DNA of 64,000 nucleotides from Paramyrothecium sp. XJ0827 (taxonomy: Eukaryota; Ascomycota; Sordariomycetes; Hypocreales; Stachybotryaceae), in NCBI GenBank assembly GCA_020881915.1, contig JAJFPB010000003.1, positions 4,154,001 to 4,218,000 on the forward strand. The letters run 5' to 3'. The notes beneath the pieces are model-generated. The model was not told the origin of the DNA, did not search any database, and saw nothing but the letters and a program-made list of their open reading frames with translations. The translations under genes and the position numbers were made by a program. This document shows positions 11,114-22,560 of the stretch, piece by piece. The number at the start of each line of letters is the position of its first letter. Position 1 is the first letter of the stretch.

Positions 11114-12075
11114 TGCAACTGTGAGGATAAGATAAGCCAGTTTTCACTTGAAAATGTGATCAAATAGAATGTGTTGGCTTTTAATTATTTCAATGAGGTG
11201 AAAGATGATTTACAAGTTACTCAGGTCGGAAACTGCTATACTTATAGATATCCGCCATCGAGTCTTGGCATGGTTTGAGACGATAGGCATCCTGCTTTGG
11301 GCGGATCTGCTCCGTTCTGTAGTGGCTGGAAGCTTGACTTACTATAAAAACGGAGTCAATCTCTCCGTTATAATACCATCCTTCCTGGTCAACTAGTAGT
11401 TTTGGCGCAGCGCCATAATGCACGTCTGTTACGAAATACCTTCTTGGGCTATAGTCTGCCATGCGTCGTAGGAGCATGATTAGCCTCAGCTCTCCTGCAA
11501 GCCACAGTTTATTATGGTTAGTAGTCGGCAGCGCCTGACCATTCTGTTTTCACTGTCCACGTCGTATTTGACCTGATGGGCGTAACACTGCGCCTGTTAG
11601 GTCACAAGTTGCAGGAACATCTTACTCATGCGGACAAAGTACCAGCTGTTTAACCCGAGCCAAAGGTACGAGAAGTAGACGCGTAATGGTTGGCTGTAAC
11701 CGTATTGGCCAAACTTGCTGCTAGACCTGCATGACCTAGGCCCAGGATCTTGTAGAATGCGCGCCTCAGCTGAGCAATTCCCCCGCTGACGATCCGAAGC
11801 AACTCTAGACAATCTGAGATGTTCCAGACAAACCTGTACGACTAACATTTTCAACCCAAGGATGCCTTCATAGAAGATACATAAAAACCCCTGCAATAGC
11901 AGGCTATTCTAGAGGCCTACTACCCGGCCGTATTCGATGGCGGTACTAAAGCAAGGAGTCACGTAGGAAGACCTAATTTCACGACAATACAGGTTTTGTT
12001 ATTAAGCCTTAAACTATGATACATCTGCACCGAATTGGACTAGAAACTCCGTGTGCATCCATTAATTCAGTGCGA
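11114..12075. other. Spacer (about 0.96 kb), nothing recognised
   Basis: Promoter side of the secreted Cys-rich gene and 3' flank of the DUF1295-like gene. Frames of 60-100 codons on both strands lack recognisable motifs or good starts. Confidence 0.45.
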
Positions 12076-13509
12076 TTAGTGTCCTCGAATGGTGGTTCGA
12101 AGAACTTGCTCAAGGATGGCACCACCGGCGCCGGCGGCAAGGACAAGCCATGTCCATTTGTTCTGAATCTCATTGACACTAGGCCAGAAGCTATTCTTCT
12201 CTTGCTTGTAATGATCAAGCTCCTGAGCCTTGAGTGGGCTCTCCTTGGAATAGCGCTCCTCCTGGTATTCCTCGTTCTGGCGGTCGCCACCGACGAAACG
12301 AAGGAAGAAGTAGTTGATGACAGGTCCGGCGAGCACAAGAGGGTGCATGATTCCGGCACCAAGAAGCAGGATAGGGAATGAAGCGTGGATGAGAGCGTCA
12401 CCGAGGTAGTTAGGGTGGCGGACAATGCTCCAGACACCGTCACGGTTCAGGGTCTGGGGGCTCTTCTGCTTATGGGATGCGAGCTGTGTGTCGGCAAGAA
12501 CCTCGAGAGCAAACCCAGTCGAGAACAAGAAAACCGAGAGGCTGTGCAAGATACTGGCGTTACCAAAGAAGACAGGCGAGGACAGCGCACTGTGAAGAGG
12601 CGCACGGAACGGCAGAGTGAATGGGAGCGAGATCAGCGTCTGGGCAGCGGCCTCGGGCAGGAAGAGGGTGAAGAGGGCCTTGTTCCAGAACCCAGGCTCG
12701 CGCTTGGGCTCATCGTACCGTGCGTCGTCCTTGCCACGCTTCGCACTTCGAGTAGCAATGCGATAGAAGAGGCGGGCACCCCAAGCAGAAGCACCAGCGA
12801 GGACCAGCTTCTGTGGGTATGTGAGTGTTGACCAGGCCTCAGGGACAGACAGGCCGTCATAAACAACGCGGCTGCCAATGGCACTCCACCAAGAGTTGGC
12901 AATCATTCCGGTCGGCCATAGCCAGTCCTTGCCTTCCGCTCTGTTGGTGGCTCGGGAGACACCATAACCGACCAGCGAGAGGCCGGCATGGAAGCCGAAC
13001 GATGGAAGAACGGCAGACTGCAAAAGCCCTACAAATGTTGGGTTGATAGGGCTTGGAGGATGATCCCCGAAGTATTGACCTAACCGGTCTTGCTCTGCCC
13101 CAGAGGTTCTCGGCATCCTTTTTGGAATGCCGGTCGAGGGTAGCTTGTTGCTGAACTTGTTGCCCCAGATTTCTTGTTCTGCGCCCGCGCTTCCCTGAGG
13201 CAGTTTGTCCGCAATATTGGTAGAGGAAAGCTTCCCACTGAAGTGGCCTTCGTAGATTTCTTGCTCCGAGCCAGGCGTGTGCGGCAGTTTGTCGCGAACC
13301 TCACGGAGGGATGGTAGTTTGGCATGTTCAAGCTGCCTAGACCAGATTTCTTGTTCTGCGCCGGCGCCGGAGGCTCGCGGCAGCTTGCTCGCAACATCAC
13401 CTATGGAAGGTGCCTTATCACCGAAGTGTGATTCGAGCCTGTCCTGCTCAGCTCCCGAGGCCACATTGGCCTCAGGAGAGGATGTGGGTTTGCTGTCGAA
13501 CCAGCCCAT
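12076..13509 (-). CDS. Membrane enzyme of the DUF1295 / steroid 5-alpha-reductase / ICMT-like group with N-terminal tandem repeats
   Basis: Single exon, 477 aa from the ATG at 13509 (MGWFDSKP); the frame extends upstream to 13644 but without a better start. Residues about 18-159 hold five imperfect repeats of about 29 residues, each built around (G/S)(A)EQ(E/D)..., a K-L-P-S element and a closing K-L-P. The C-terminal half has several hydrophobic segments and the signature RHPNYLGDALIHASF, typical of DUF1295 and isoprenylcysteine-methyltransferase-like membrane enzymes, where it forms part of the cofactor site. It ends with an amphipathic tail and a last hydrophobic stretch (WLVLAAGAGGAILEQVL). 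The family acts on lipid or isoprenoid substrates in ER membranes; the exact reaction is unknown here. The N-terminal repeat domain is not part of the classic family. Confidence 0.88.
   Translation of the reverse strand: MGWFDSKPTSSPEANVASGAEQDRLESHFGDKAPSIGDVASKLPRASGAGAEQEIWSRQLEHAKLPSLREVRDKLPHTPGSEQEIYEGHFSGKLSSTNIADKLPQGSAGAEQEIWGNKFSNKLPSTGIPKRMPRTSGAEQDRLGQYFGDHPPSPINPTFVGLLQSAVLPSFGFHAGLSLVGYGVSRATNRAEGKDWLWPTGMIANSWWSAIGSRVVYDGLSVPEAWSTLTYPQKLVLAGASAWGARLFYRIATRSAKRGKDDARYDEPKREPGFWNKALFTLFLPEAAAQTLISLPFTLPFRAPLHSALSSPVFFGNASILHSLSVFLFSTGFALEVLADTQLASHKQKSPQTLNRDGVWSIVRHPNYLGDALIHASFPILLLGAGIMHPLVLAGPVINYFFLRFVGGDRQNEEYQEERYSKESPLKAQELDHYKQEKNSFWPSVNEIQNKWTWLVLAAGAGGAILEQVLRTTIRGH
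13033..13458 (-). repeat. Five imperfect tandem repeats coding about 29 aa each
   Basis: Within the N-terminus of the DUF1295-like protein. Unit beginnings read SGAEQDRL, AGAEQEIW, GSEQEIYE, AGAEQEIW and SGAEQDRL. The first and last units are most alike, and the inner three share EQEI(W/Y). Units differ by small in-frame length changes (24-32 aa), so the repeat is old and under coding constraint. Confidence 0.8.
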
Positions 13510-14163
13510 ACTGTCTGCGCTGGGAAGTCGGCCAAGTGCTGTGAGTGTGCGTTGATGTTCTGAGAAACACTCAACTTGTGCTGAGGGGGAGAGGAAAAGA
13601 GGCCGGAAGTGTCCGGAGCTGGGGAGAGCTATAAGCTCTGGCACGCATTACGTAGCGATTAGATCATAGCCGCAGCTTGTTTCCCGTTGCTGCTCCCATC
13701 GCCATCCACTCCGACGATCCTAGTTCCACTGCTTGGCAAAGTCGTCATGACAGCAGCGTACATTGCAAAATGGATTGCACTTTAATTTGTTTCCCTTCAA
13801 TTTTCGCTCCTACTTCTTCACCTGAGCTCTCTCTTAAAAACTCATTCAATTGGTCATGTTCTTGGATGACGAAGTGGGAGGCCCTGGCCAAAAACGGAAA
13901 TGAGCTCACCTCAAATCATGATGTCAGAACGCGGGGTCGCAAACCTACCCACATTAACTTGCCGACTTGTTTCCCACACAAGTCGGCAGCATATTTGCGG
14001 TGGGCGCGCCTCATCTCCTTAGCGGCTGAAGGGATAATTTCTTGTATGCAATGTAAGCTTAAGCAACTGCTATGTTAAGAAACTAAGCATGGTATTACCT
14101 CGATACCCAGCTCGAAGCACGGATGAAGCGTGGGATTGAAATGAGTGAACTGGTCATGAAGCA
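13510..14163. other. Spacer, nothing convincing
   Basis: 5' flank of the DUF1295-like gene. A 133-codon plus-strand frame (13677-14078) has no motif and is cysteine/serine-rich low-grade sequence; I do not call it a gene. Confidence 0.45.
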
Positions 14164-14616
14164 TCTAGCTTGGCGATCCATCATGGCGGCTTAAAAGTCC
14201 ATGGCGTAGCATCGGGGCTCGTCTTCGAGAAATATGAAATAACACTTCTACAGAAAGTCCATCAGGAATACTTGTCAAAGCGTGAGTTCGTTGTTACTGG
14301 GCCCTTACTGGTTCAAGTTGAGGCGAGATCTTGGTTGAATGCAATACAAAGTGCCGCGAAACACCTGCATGATTTGGACCTTATGTAGAATGATAAAGCG
14401 CCAGCGAAGATCATGTTGGACCGCAATAACTCGCCTATTGTTGTCGATTTTGGCAGCTCATCTTATGTAGGAAAGTCGTTAGAGCATGTCAAGCGGACGC
14501 ACAGATGTCATAATTACTCGGTTACGCATGCGCAGAAGGAGAACGACCTGGATGGTATTGCAGAGCTTGAAGCATGGCTGTTCGGCTCAGTGGCTGATCT
14601 CAGGTTTGCGGGATAA
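14164..14616 (+). pseudogene. Protein-kinase-like remnant with in-frame stop in the catalytic loop
   Basis: One frame reads from about 14170 to 14616 apart from a single TAG at 14386-14388. The text matches fungal atypical protein kinases: SGLVFEKYEITLLQKV (hinge region), AIQSAAKHLHDLDLM, then the catalytic loop where His-Asn/Asp-Asp is expected but reads stop-N-D-K-A-P-A-K-I-M-L, then IVVDFGSSSYVGKSL with an intact DFG, and a late region ENDLDGIAELEAWLFG. The N-lobe with the ATP-binding lysine is missing or unrecognisable. The stop replaces the loop histidine, and a lysine replaces the usual hydrophobic residue after Asp. A relic of a duplicated kinase gene is the simplest reading. Confidence 0.75.
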
Positions 14617-15629
14617 CCTAGAAGACGTGCATTTATTAGACTCCCAAATGGATTGTTTCTATCATATTGTGGTAACCGTCCCGACCTGATGCTCACTCTG
14701 CCTTGAATGGCACATAACGGAAAGCTGCATTGACAGAAATTTCCGGCCCATATGAAGCATGAGGTCAGTTACATTGATAGGGCATTTTTGAAAAACTGGC
14801 ACTTCCTGCAAAGAGTTTCAATGGGTAGCAGGAAACTTCGGGTCTTATCCGTAGTCGATGGCGATGTTTGTTGACCCCGAGGACACCATTTTACCATTCA
14901 ACTTCTGGGTCCGCGGAACAATTATATGACCAGACGTGTAGTGTTCCCTGCTTCGCTTACAATCGGGTTGCCCGGAGGACCTAAGGCAAGAAGGATAGGA
15001 GAGCCAGTTAGACGACTACTCCATTAGGTGCAGCAGGTGCAAAGGGTTATGGGAATTAGGACCTGGTGAACAAGGATTCCCTATCTGGTCATTCTCCACA
15101 GATAGGTGGGCCATGCAACGGGCGCAGAAACGGCTTACGGGCCCGCCCAAGCTAGGTCTTTCGAAGCAACGTCAAACAGTGTTATTGATCAATCAATTCT
15201 TGCTACAGGGATCGCTCCATTGCTCTACCGTTGCGAGTGGATGGGACTTTCGCCTTCCGTCCATGCTGTTGGCTACTAGTGCGCGTTTGTGAGCGCTTTA
15301 TTACTCCTCTCGGAATCTGACACCATGGTTCCACAGCTCTTCACGAACAAGACACAATCACGCATCATGATGGGCTTATGTCACTCACCATTCCCCACAG
15401 CTATTGTTGCAACGTAAGAACCAATGGCCGGAGGAACTTCCTGAGGGGAAACCCTGTACAATATCCATCTGCCCCTCCTCCCAACGATGTTGGCTCCGAG
15501 CATGACTGCAGGTATTTGAAAGGATGAGGCTCTCGCTATTAACACAGCGTTTTCCTTTTTCTCGTTTATGGAATCGTAAAATTATACACATCTTCTTCCC
15601 CAATAATCGCCCGAAAAAGCATCGCCAAA
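14617..15629. other. Spacer and promoter of the aldehyde dehydrogenase gene
   Basis: About 1 kb. The last 120 bp before the ALDH start are C/T-rich (CCTTTTTCTCG, CATCTTCTTCCCC), as in many fungal promoters. No gene seen. Confidence 0.5.
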
Positions 15630-17291
15630 ATGGCTGCAGCAGACTACAGGATTTCTTTCAATGTGAGTCAGAAAAACCACCTCCTTTTTGTCCGACCCTC
15701 CATTGACCTTGAACTTCCTTGATAGACTTTTCAAAACGTCATCAACAATCAGTTGGTGCCGACGGAGAAGACGCGGCAGGCTATCAACCCTAGCACCGAA
15801 GAGGCCCTCTGGGACGCGCCTGTAACGTCCCAGGAAGACGTTGACAAGGCCGTGAAAGCCGCGAAAGCCGCCTGGCCTGCGTGGCGCAACTTGTCCCAAG
15901 ATGAGCGTGCCGAGTATTTGAACAAGTTCGCCGATGCCATCGAGGCCAACCAGCAACAGTTTGTTGAGCTTCTTGGTAAGGAGGCCGGCAAGCCGCCACA
16001 GGCAGGTGGCTTTGAGCTGTTCCTCGTCATGGGTATCGCCCGTGAAACCCCCAAACTGCGCTTGAAGGAGGAGAAGCCCGAGGATAGTGAAGATGTATGC
16101 ATAGAAGATCAAATGGTCAATCCTGGCTAACAGCTTCTGACAGCGAACGGCCGTCGTGCGATATGTTCCTCTGGGTGTTGGTGTTGGGTGAGTCGCTCCT
16201 GAAACAGATCGCGGACTCCAAATCTAATTGTTCGAAGAATTGTTCCTTGGAATTTCCCAATGCTCCTTGGTGCCGGAAAGTTAATTCCTGCTCTCCTTGC
16301 TGGCAACACCTTTATTTGGAAACCTTCGCCATACACACCATACTCAGCTTTGAAGCTCGCTGAGCTCGGCACAAAGATATTCCCTCCTGGTGTCTTTCAG
16401 GCCCTGAGCGGAGAAGAAGACCTTGGTCCTATGCTTACTGCACACCCTGGCGTGGCAAAGGTCAGCTTCACCGGCTCTGTTGCGACAGGCAAGAAGGTCA
16501 TGGCGGCTTGCGCCAGCACGCTGAAACGTGTCACTCTCGAGCTTGGTGGAAATGATGCGGCTATTGTTTGCGAAGACGTAGACATTGAGAAGGTCGTCGC
16601 AAAGGTAAGAGAACCTCTCTTTTAATTCAATCAAGCAATTTGGTGATTAACGTCTGCCTAGGTGGCCTTCTTGGCGTTTGTGCACTCTGGCCAGATCTGT
16701 ATGAACATCAAGCGCATCTACGTACATGAAAAGATCTACGACGATTTTCTTGCCGCTATGGTGGCCTTTACCAAACAATTCAAGGTCGGAGACTATACCG
16801 ACGGTGAGGCTTTCTTTGGCCCTATCCAGAACAAGATGCAGTACGGTAAACTTCAGGACATGTACTCTCAGATCGATCAGGAGGGCTGGAAGGTCGCTCT
16901 TGGTGGTCCCAAGGAGAACGAGGGCAAAGGATATTTTGTTGCTCCTACCATTGTCGACAACCCGCCCGAGGACTCACGCATTGTCGTCGAGGAGCCCTTC
17001 GGTCCAATTGTTCCCGTGCTCAAGTGGAGCGACGAGACAGATGTCATCGCTCGTGCCAACGCCTCTGAGATGGGGTTGGGTGCATCGGTCTGGTCCAAGA
17101 ACACAGAACGAGCGAAGCGCATAGCGGAGCAGCTCGAGGCAGGTAGCATTTGGGTCAACACTCACTTCGAGGTAGCACCGCATGTGCCTTTCGGCGGTCA
17201 CAAGCAGAGTGGCTTGGGCATGGACTGGGGCGAAGTCGGCCTGAAGGGATGGTGCAACGCTCAAGCTTACTGGGTCAAGCACTCTGGTTAA
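15630..17291 (+). CDS. Aldehyde dehydrogenase (NAD(P)+-dependent, ALDH superfamily)
   Basis: Five exons (15630-15662, 15726-16094, 16144-16187, 16238-16604, 16662-17291) give 480 aa, normal for the family. The first exon holds only 11 codons. Landmarks in order: GVGIVPWNFPM (restored across intron 3), GNTFIWKPSPYTP, KVSFTGSVATGKKVM, the catalytic glutamate in LELGGND, the nucleophilic cysteine in SGQICMN, EEPFGPIVPV, GLGASVW, and WVNTHFEVAPHVPFGGHKQSGLG. All catalytic residues are present, so the enzyme should be active. It oxidises aldehydes to acids in the cytosol; no targeting sequence is evident. The set resembles short soluble fungal ALDHs acting on aliphatic or aromatic aldehydes; the substrate is unknown. 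Confidence 0.95.
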
Positions 17292-18845
17292 GTGATCCGC
17301 TTTTATTGTACAAAGGATAAAATGGCATTCCTAGCATATTTAGCGGACCTAATCGAGAAATCCAAGAAACTGAGATAGTCACATAGATCCCCTAAGCAAG
17401 GGGATAGCCGCATCCACACACAAGAATTGGCCATGTCTCCTAGAAAGCGGTTTGCACAGATGCGAAAGCTGACCCTGCCCTCAGGATTGATGTATTTGAC
17501 AGAGACAAAGAGGCGCCGAGGCAGCGAAATCGTTACAGTGAGGTGGTGCTACGAGCCGGTTCTGTTTCCCCATAAGGATATGAGGAGAGGCAGACAGAAA
17601 TTGAGACCTGCTTTATCGCATTGTAAACACGATGGCCTTACGAGCTTCTTGAACGCACGCCTCAGATCCGCAGGAGCATCCTGTAAATCTGCAGAGCCAT
17701 ATTGTTTAGGTAACCTTGGTGGCCATGCCATTGGCGGTGTCTTGGGTCTGGTTGTGGAAATGATCGCGGTTAAAACACTGCGATCATTTCTTTAGCACGT
17801 CTTCACCACTTGAGTTCCATCAAACAAGAGACTTGCACCGTTCCATAATTTAACTCAGAAAACCTTCAGCGGAATGATTATACCACGGTTCGAAGTACGT
17901 TTATAATGAAACTATAGAACCTTTTGTCTTCTTTGTTTTAGGTTGACCCAGGGAAAGAAATATGCTATTCCAACCGTTGGGTGGTTAACCGGCCTTGTCA
18001 ACAGCTCGCCTAGGATTACTTAACGGTATTTGATGTTTAATGTTGACGTGGTGTCGACATTCTTAGCGTGAGGCAGAATGTTATTGCGATATGACCAACA
18101 GGAAAAGAGAGAGACTGTAAAACATAGAGACACGAACAAGATAGAGTAACAAAACCATTTGAAACAATCTTGATATTATATTTACGAACAAATTTTGATT
18201 GAAGCATCAATGAAATATCCACGATTTCGAATCATTTTTGAACTTTCTTATAAGCCATTTTTAGACTCATTTGAAAATGAGGTGTCATGCTTTGACAGCT
18301 TTTGCCTTTTGTTCGCCTCCTCCCCCGGCTTTTTCGGTGTAATTATTTTAATTTGGCTTGCCGAATATACCGGCATAGTCTCTCGCGTGCACCAATGTGT
18401 GCCAACTGCCGAGTGCTAAACTGAAATGACGTTTGAGTTATGTCTTGACTAAAATTGGATGTGCTACATGACCGCTTACTAGTTTAGATGAAAAGGTGCC
18501 ATGATCAAAGCCTCCGGGCTGGATGGATGTAGCAGCATCCCATCCTAACAAACACAAGTAGATACCGTGAATGGAGCTGTGCTCAAGACTAATTCACTTT
18601 AAAGGAGGCTTCTACCTCGAATCTTGTATTTCTATGAGCCATGGGCAATTGTATGTATTCAACAAAGCAAAATGTATGTGAGACGGTTTCAAATCCTTCC
18701 TGGTCAATGGTTTTGGAACTGCTAGTCTACTATCCACACTTGGTCTTCTGGCAAATCATTTGCAACCACGTCATATGAGAAAAGCTGTGGAATGATGCGC
18801 CAATACTCCGCCGGAGGATATGGGCCAAGGACATCCGAAACAAGT
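17292..18845. other. Gene-poor, partly A+T-rich spacer with hairpins
   Basis: About 1.55 kb between convergent genes. It contains the 11-bp perfect inverted repeat described separately, a smaller ATCCCCT/AGGGGAT hairpin near 17387-17405, and an A+T-rich part (about 18030-18350). A 122-codon plus-strand frame (17427-17795) ends at the hairpin and lacks any motif. Confidence 0.5.
17757..17790. repeat. 11-bp perfect inverted repeat (hairpin, 12-nt loop)
   Basis: Left arm GAAATGATCGC (17757-17767) and right arm GCGATCATTTC (17780-17790) are exact reverse complements with a 12-nt loop. It lies in a gene-free spacer. It could be a transcript-end hairpin, a relic of a miniature element or a protein-binding palindrome; nothing decides between these. 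Confidence 0.75.
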
Positions 18846-21586
18846 TTATTTAGTCCTGGTGGAAAACTTCCTCTGAGCATCAGATAGGGCTGCTCGCATA
18901 GCTAGTCGTGCGCTTGCCAATTTGTCTTCCCAAGCTTTGCCGTGTCGTTCTTTATGCTTGAGTAGGTCGGTTGTGATCTCATTGGCTGCAACGGTTGTGG
19001 CTACCTTTTGCAGAGCGTTCAACAACATTTGCTGCTCTTCGTTATGTGAAAACTGACTGACAACTTTAACTCTTCTGACAATCAGGAATTTCCGAAGAGG
19101 ATCGCGCGTGAGCCAACGTTTTATCCTTGTAGTTCGAGAATAGCGCACTGGCTTCACTAAACAGGCAGTTCTTTTCTCTGGATCTCCCGCGTCTAGGTCT
19201 CTAGGATCGAATATCAACGCACAATTGCCATTATTGACCGCCTCGTATAGGGGTCGTAAATGCAACCGCTCTTTAAAGGCTACTTCGCTGGTTTCTAGAG
19301 TCTCCGTAATTAGATCCATTACTTCATATGTGAGAAACAATGAAGTCCATCGACCAGTCTTGACGTGCTTTATCAACTGTATCTGCTCAATAGCCACAAT
19401 GAGACCCGGCCAGACGTCTAAGGGTAAGCCTTTAAGCCGTGGCCGTGGCATGAGCTGCCATCCAGGTAGTATGGCTTTGAGTCCCATGGGTGTGGAAATA
19501 CCAGGTTTGGCGTACAGCGGCTGCTCTGGAATATCGTCATTCCAAAGTCGAATCCTGCCCTGGCCGTGGTATTGTAACTTCTCATCAGACACAGCTAAGA
19601 GACTTTGGGGAGCCCATCTCCATCCAGGTAGATCTAGAGTTCGTACTGTGGAGAAAAGAATTGTTGTTGAGAACCCACCAAGCTTAGTTCCCATGAGCTT
19701 CCATAGCAAAGCAATACGCTTCTTTGGGTCCGTCTCTAAAGCAATAGAACGAGTATCTAATCCCATAAGCGTAGCTGCGCATAACGGCTCATCGGACGCC
19801 ATGGAAACATGGCGGTCGCGCATAGCTTCAATAAGATGCTCAAGTGTCCTTTGTCCTGTTGTCCAACCACGTACAAAGCGCATCTATTTTAAGTAGCATG
19901 AATTAGGTACTTCCCGGAGTTTGATGAAGAACAACTGGCTGATGAATGGCAGACTTACGCGTGACCACAGGTTTATTGCCATGGAGCGGTATCTTTCATC
20001 ACACGAAGCTACTTCTTCAATCATGTCTAGAAGTTCACGAACACTGAGTGCCTTGTCCCCGAACTGGAAATACAGGCTTCTGGCCAGTGCTCCTTCTAAT
20101 TTGGCACAGGTTAGCTAAAATATAACAATCCTAATGAGAGACTAACCCTGTAGGGTCCATAATCGCCCCATCCATGGCGCCAAATAAAATGCTCTGATGA
20201 GAAGCTCGGCTGGGTGTGCCGTTGTTTCGAAAGCAAATAGACTTTTATCGAGCACCAGAACATGTCTTGCATTCCGGTACACATCAGCCATTCTGCCTAG
20301 TGCCTTAGCCTTACCCATCGGTGCTACTGGACAACAAAGAGTGTCAATCCAGAACCTGTATGAAGTAGTCTGGCCTTCGTGCAAGGGGTCTTCATTCGCT
20401 TGTAGGGCCGCAACAAGTTCAAAGAGTCTCGTCACCTGACAATTGGGCAGCGAATTACTCGTCCAGTTACCAAGGCCATGGCTCCAAACCTAAGAGTTTC
20501 AGTGCGTTCTCTGTAGATAATTCCCATCGTCCACACACTCACATGAGATACCGCAATGTACGGAACATTTGGATCATAAGGTTCAATTACTACTTTGACT
20601 GCTTTTTCCCCGCTTGAACAGACTTCAAAGCGAAGCACTGGATATGCATCTGTGCAGTACAGCACTTCGTTGAGGGATGACACATCTACCACAGTGTCGC
20701 TGCACGTCTGACTAGCACACGTGTGGGCTTTCTCGATCTTCAGTGATCCTATACATGCAACTCTGCAAGTATTCCACGAACATGATGCGTGGTCATTCTC
20801 GGTTAGTGGTTCTTTTAACAACATTAGGTAATATAACGTGGAAGGATCCACGATATTTTCCTGCAACTTTGAAATTTCTGATGGGCACCAACCATACAGC
20901 GGACGTGGTCGGAGGATACTGCCGATGCCGAATAATGGCACGGTCCATGGGATAGTTATTTCATACTGGAAGGCTTGATGAATCTCCGGATCTTTGAGAA
21001 GAACTGTAGTTCGCAATGCAATGCCTAAAGCTGTACCCAAAACAACGATAGACAAGCGTAAGGTGTCATTGACCCACGACGCCATTTCGAGTAGCAGGTC
21101 ATTGCTCATCTTAAGGCAGTCCTTGAGATAGGAGGACCTCATCCTGAGGTTAGGAGCACCTTCCAGCTGCCCTTGTGCCACCTGGACAAGCTGTACGACT
21201 CTTTCTTCCTTGATGTACGAGTTGTTCCCATCTTTCACATAACACTCTTCTTGCAATCGCCTCCATTCCGACTGGGTAGAACCATGTAAAAAAGGTTGGC
21301 CAGCCCCCTCAACGTCATTCATACCAAGAAACTCAGCCAGAAGACCAAAATACAGCCATGTCTGAGCTAGGCTTTGTGTCTCGTAGAGTCGTGCGGCATC
21401 CTCTGCAGGATCTGATTGAACGGCGACCGATGGCGCGAAAAATATCGGGCGTCTCTTGAGAAGATATTGGAGTTCTTTCCTTTCTGCAAAGAGGCGGAAG
21501 TTGCCGCAATCCCAATAATCATTGCAGTGATAGCGAAGTCTGTCCGGGATCCACCCAGGCTGGGCGGGTCTGGGAAGGAGTTCCAT
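18846..21586 (-). CDS. HET-domain (heterokaryon incompatibility) protein
   Basis: Four exons (21586-20543, 20489-20147, 20095-19959, 19883-18846) give about 853 aa. The introns (53, 51 and 75 nt) restore the HET core exactly: YIAVSH|VWSHGLGNW...NSLPNCQ near residues 342-366, FWIDTLCCPV, KALGRMADVYRNARHVLVLD, PWMGRLWTLQ|EGALARSLYFQFGD, and INLWSR|MRFVRGWTT. This is the standard HET block order. About 340 residues precede the HET core, and a 350-residue C-terminal region follows with no clear partner domain (no ankyrin, NACHT or WD repeats). HET proteins trigger cell death after fusion of unlike hyphae; many in a genome are unassigned. No frame breaks are seen, so the gene appears intact. Partner locus unknown. 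Confidence 0.92.
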
Positions 21587-22560
21587 CGGCGCCTGGCTAG
21601 TCGGCGCTGGTGGTCGATGGTGGCCAACGCGAGGCGTAGTCGTTATCCGCTTGACAACAATCGATCCTCTAATATCTTCCTCGAGGTTTAAACTGACAAA
21701 GTATCAATTCTGAAGTTAAGCGATACCTTTCGCGTCGAGAAGCCCGACCTATGGACGTCTTCATCTCAATTGACAAAGTGCGTGGCCCGCCCCTTTTTTG
21801 TTGTGGTTGCGCATTGAATGCCTAATAATTCAGGGGTCAAGATCGCTTCTCACCAAATCCGTCTTTTGCTGCGGGATTACATATGAAGAAATTTAATGTT
21901 CAAATATTTTACCGAATAGTAATAAAGGGGAATTGATTTTTAATAGGTCCTGTCCTGCTGTTACTTCGGTAATATGTTCAACAAAAGAATGGTCCTGACT
22001 TACTTGCCTCTTCTAGGATGTTGAGAGAGAGTAACGAGACACGATACCTGCACAGAATTCTATTTACGATTGAATATCAATGACTATATCAGGGCAAAAG
22101 GAGACTAAGTAAACCTTAAACCTCGCGGCGAACTTCGTCGTCCCAGGGCCGTTCACGAATCAAATATTATCATCAGGACACAGCACGAGGCGACGGCAAG
22201 AAGAGAACAGGGGTATAGTCCAAGAATGCCCCACGGGGTCCAGAAACCTGGCCGATGTCTTTCGTTCTGACTTGATAAGCAGCGCGCCTGGTAGAGTTAT
22301 TATTGGATATTTGACGGCTTTAGAGCATCTAGAATGACATTATCATTTCATACACGTCAACTTTCAAACTTTTTGGTGCTTTTGGGGACATTTGAACACT
22401 GTTTGAAGAAGATTTAATGGTTAATTGTCGCTATGGTCTTGCTAGCATTTGAAGGGCTATGAGTGAATTGTCTTCCATGGTCACTGTTATTCTTCCTCCA
22501 TTTTATGTCCTTCCCCGGTTAACGTCCGAGCCGGGGGAAGGGGGGAAAAAAACCGCACGG
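21587..22560. other. Spacer (about 1 kb), A+T-rich in part
   Basis: 5' flank of the HET gene. The part around 21880-21960 is A+T-rich. A G-rich/A-rich run lies near 22535-22552. No gene or RNA recognised. Confidence 0.45.

Noticed and set aside
10776..11147. Reading the 10.8-11.1 kb region as one unspliced cysteine-rich 123-aa protein
   Set aside because: That frame has no signal peptide and uses intron sequence; the spliced model with leader and LEKR site is much better.
13677..14078. 133-codon plus-strand frame upstream of the DUF1295-like gene
   Set aside because: Composition of non-coding DNA and no similarity; overlaps the promoter of the opposite gene.
17427..17795. 122-codon plus-strand frame between ALDH and HET genes
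   Set aside because: No motif, no hydrophobic or domain pattern, ends within a hairpin; likely chance.
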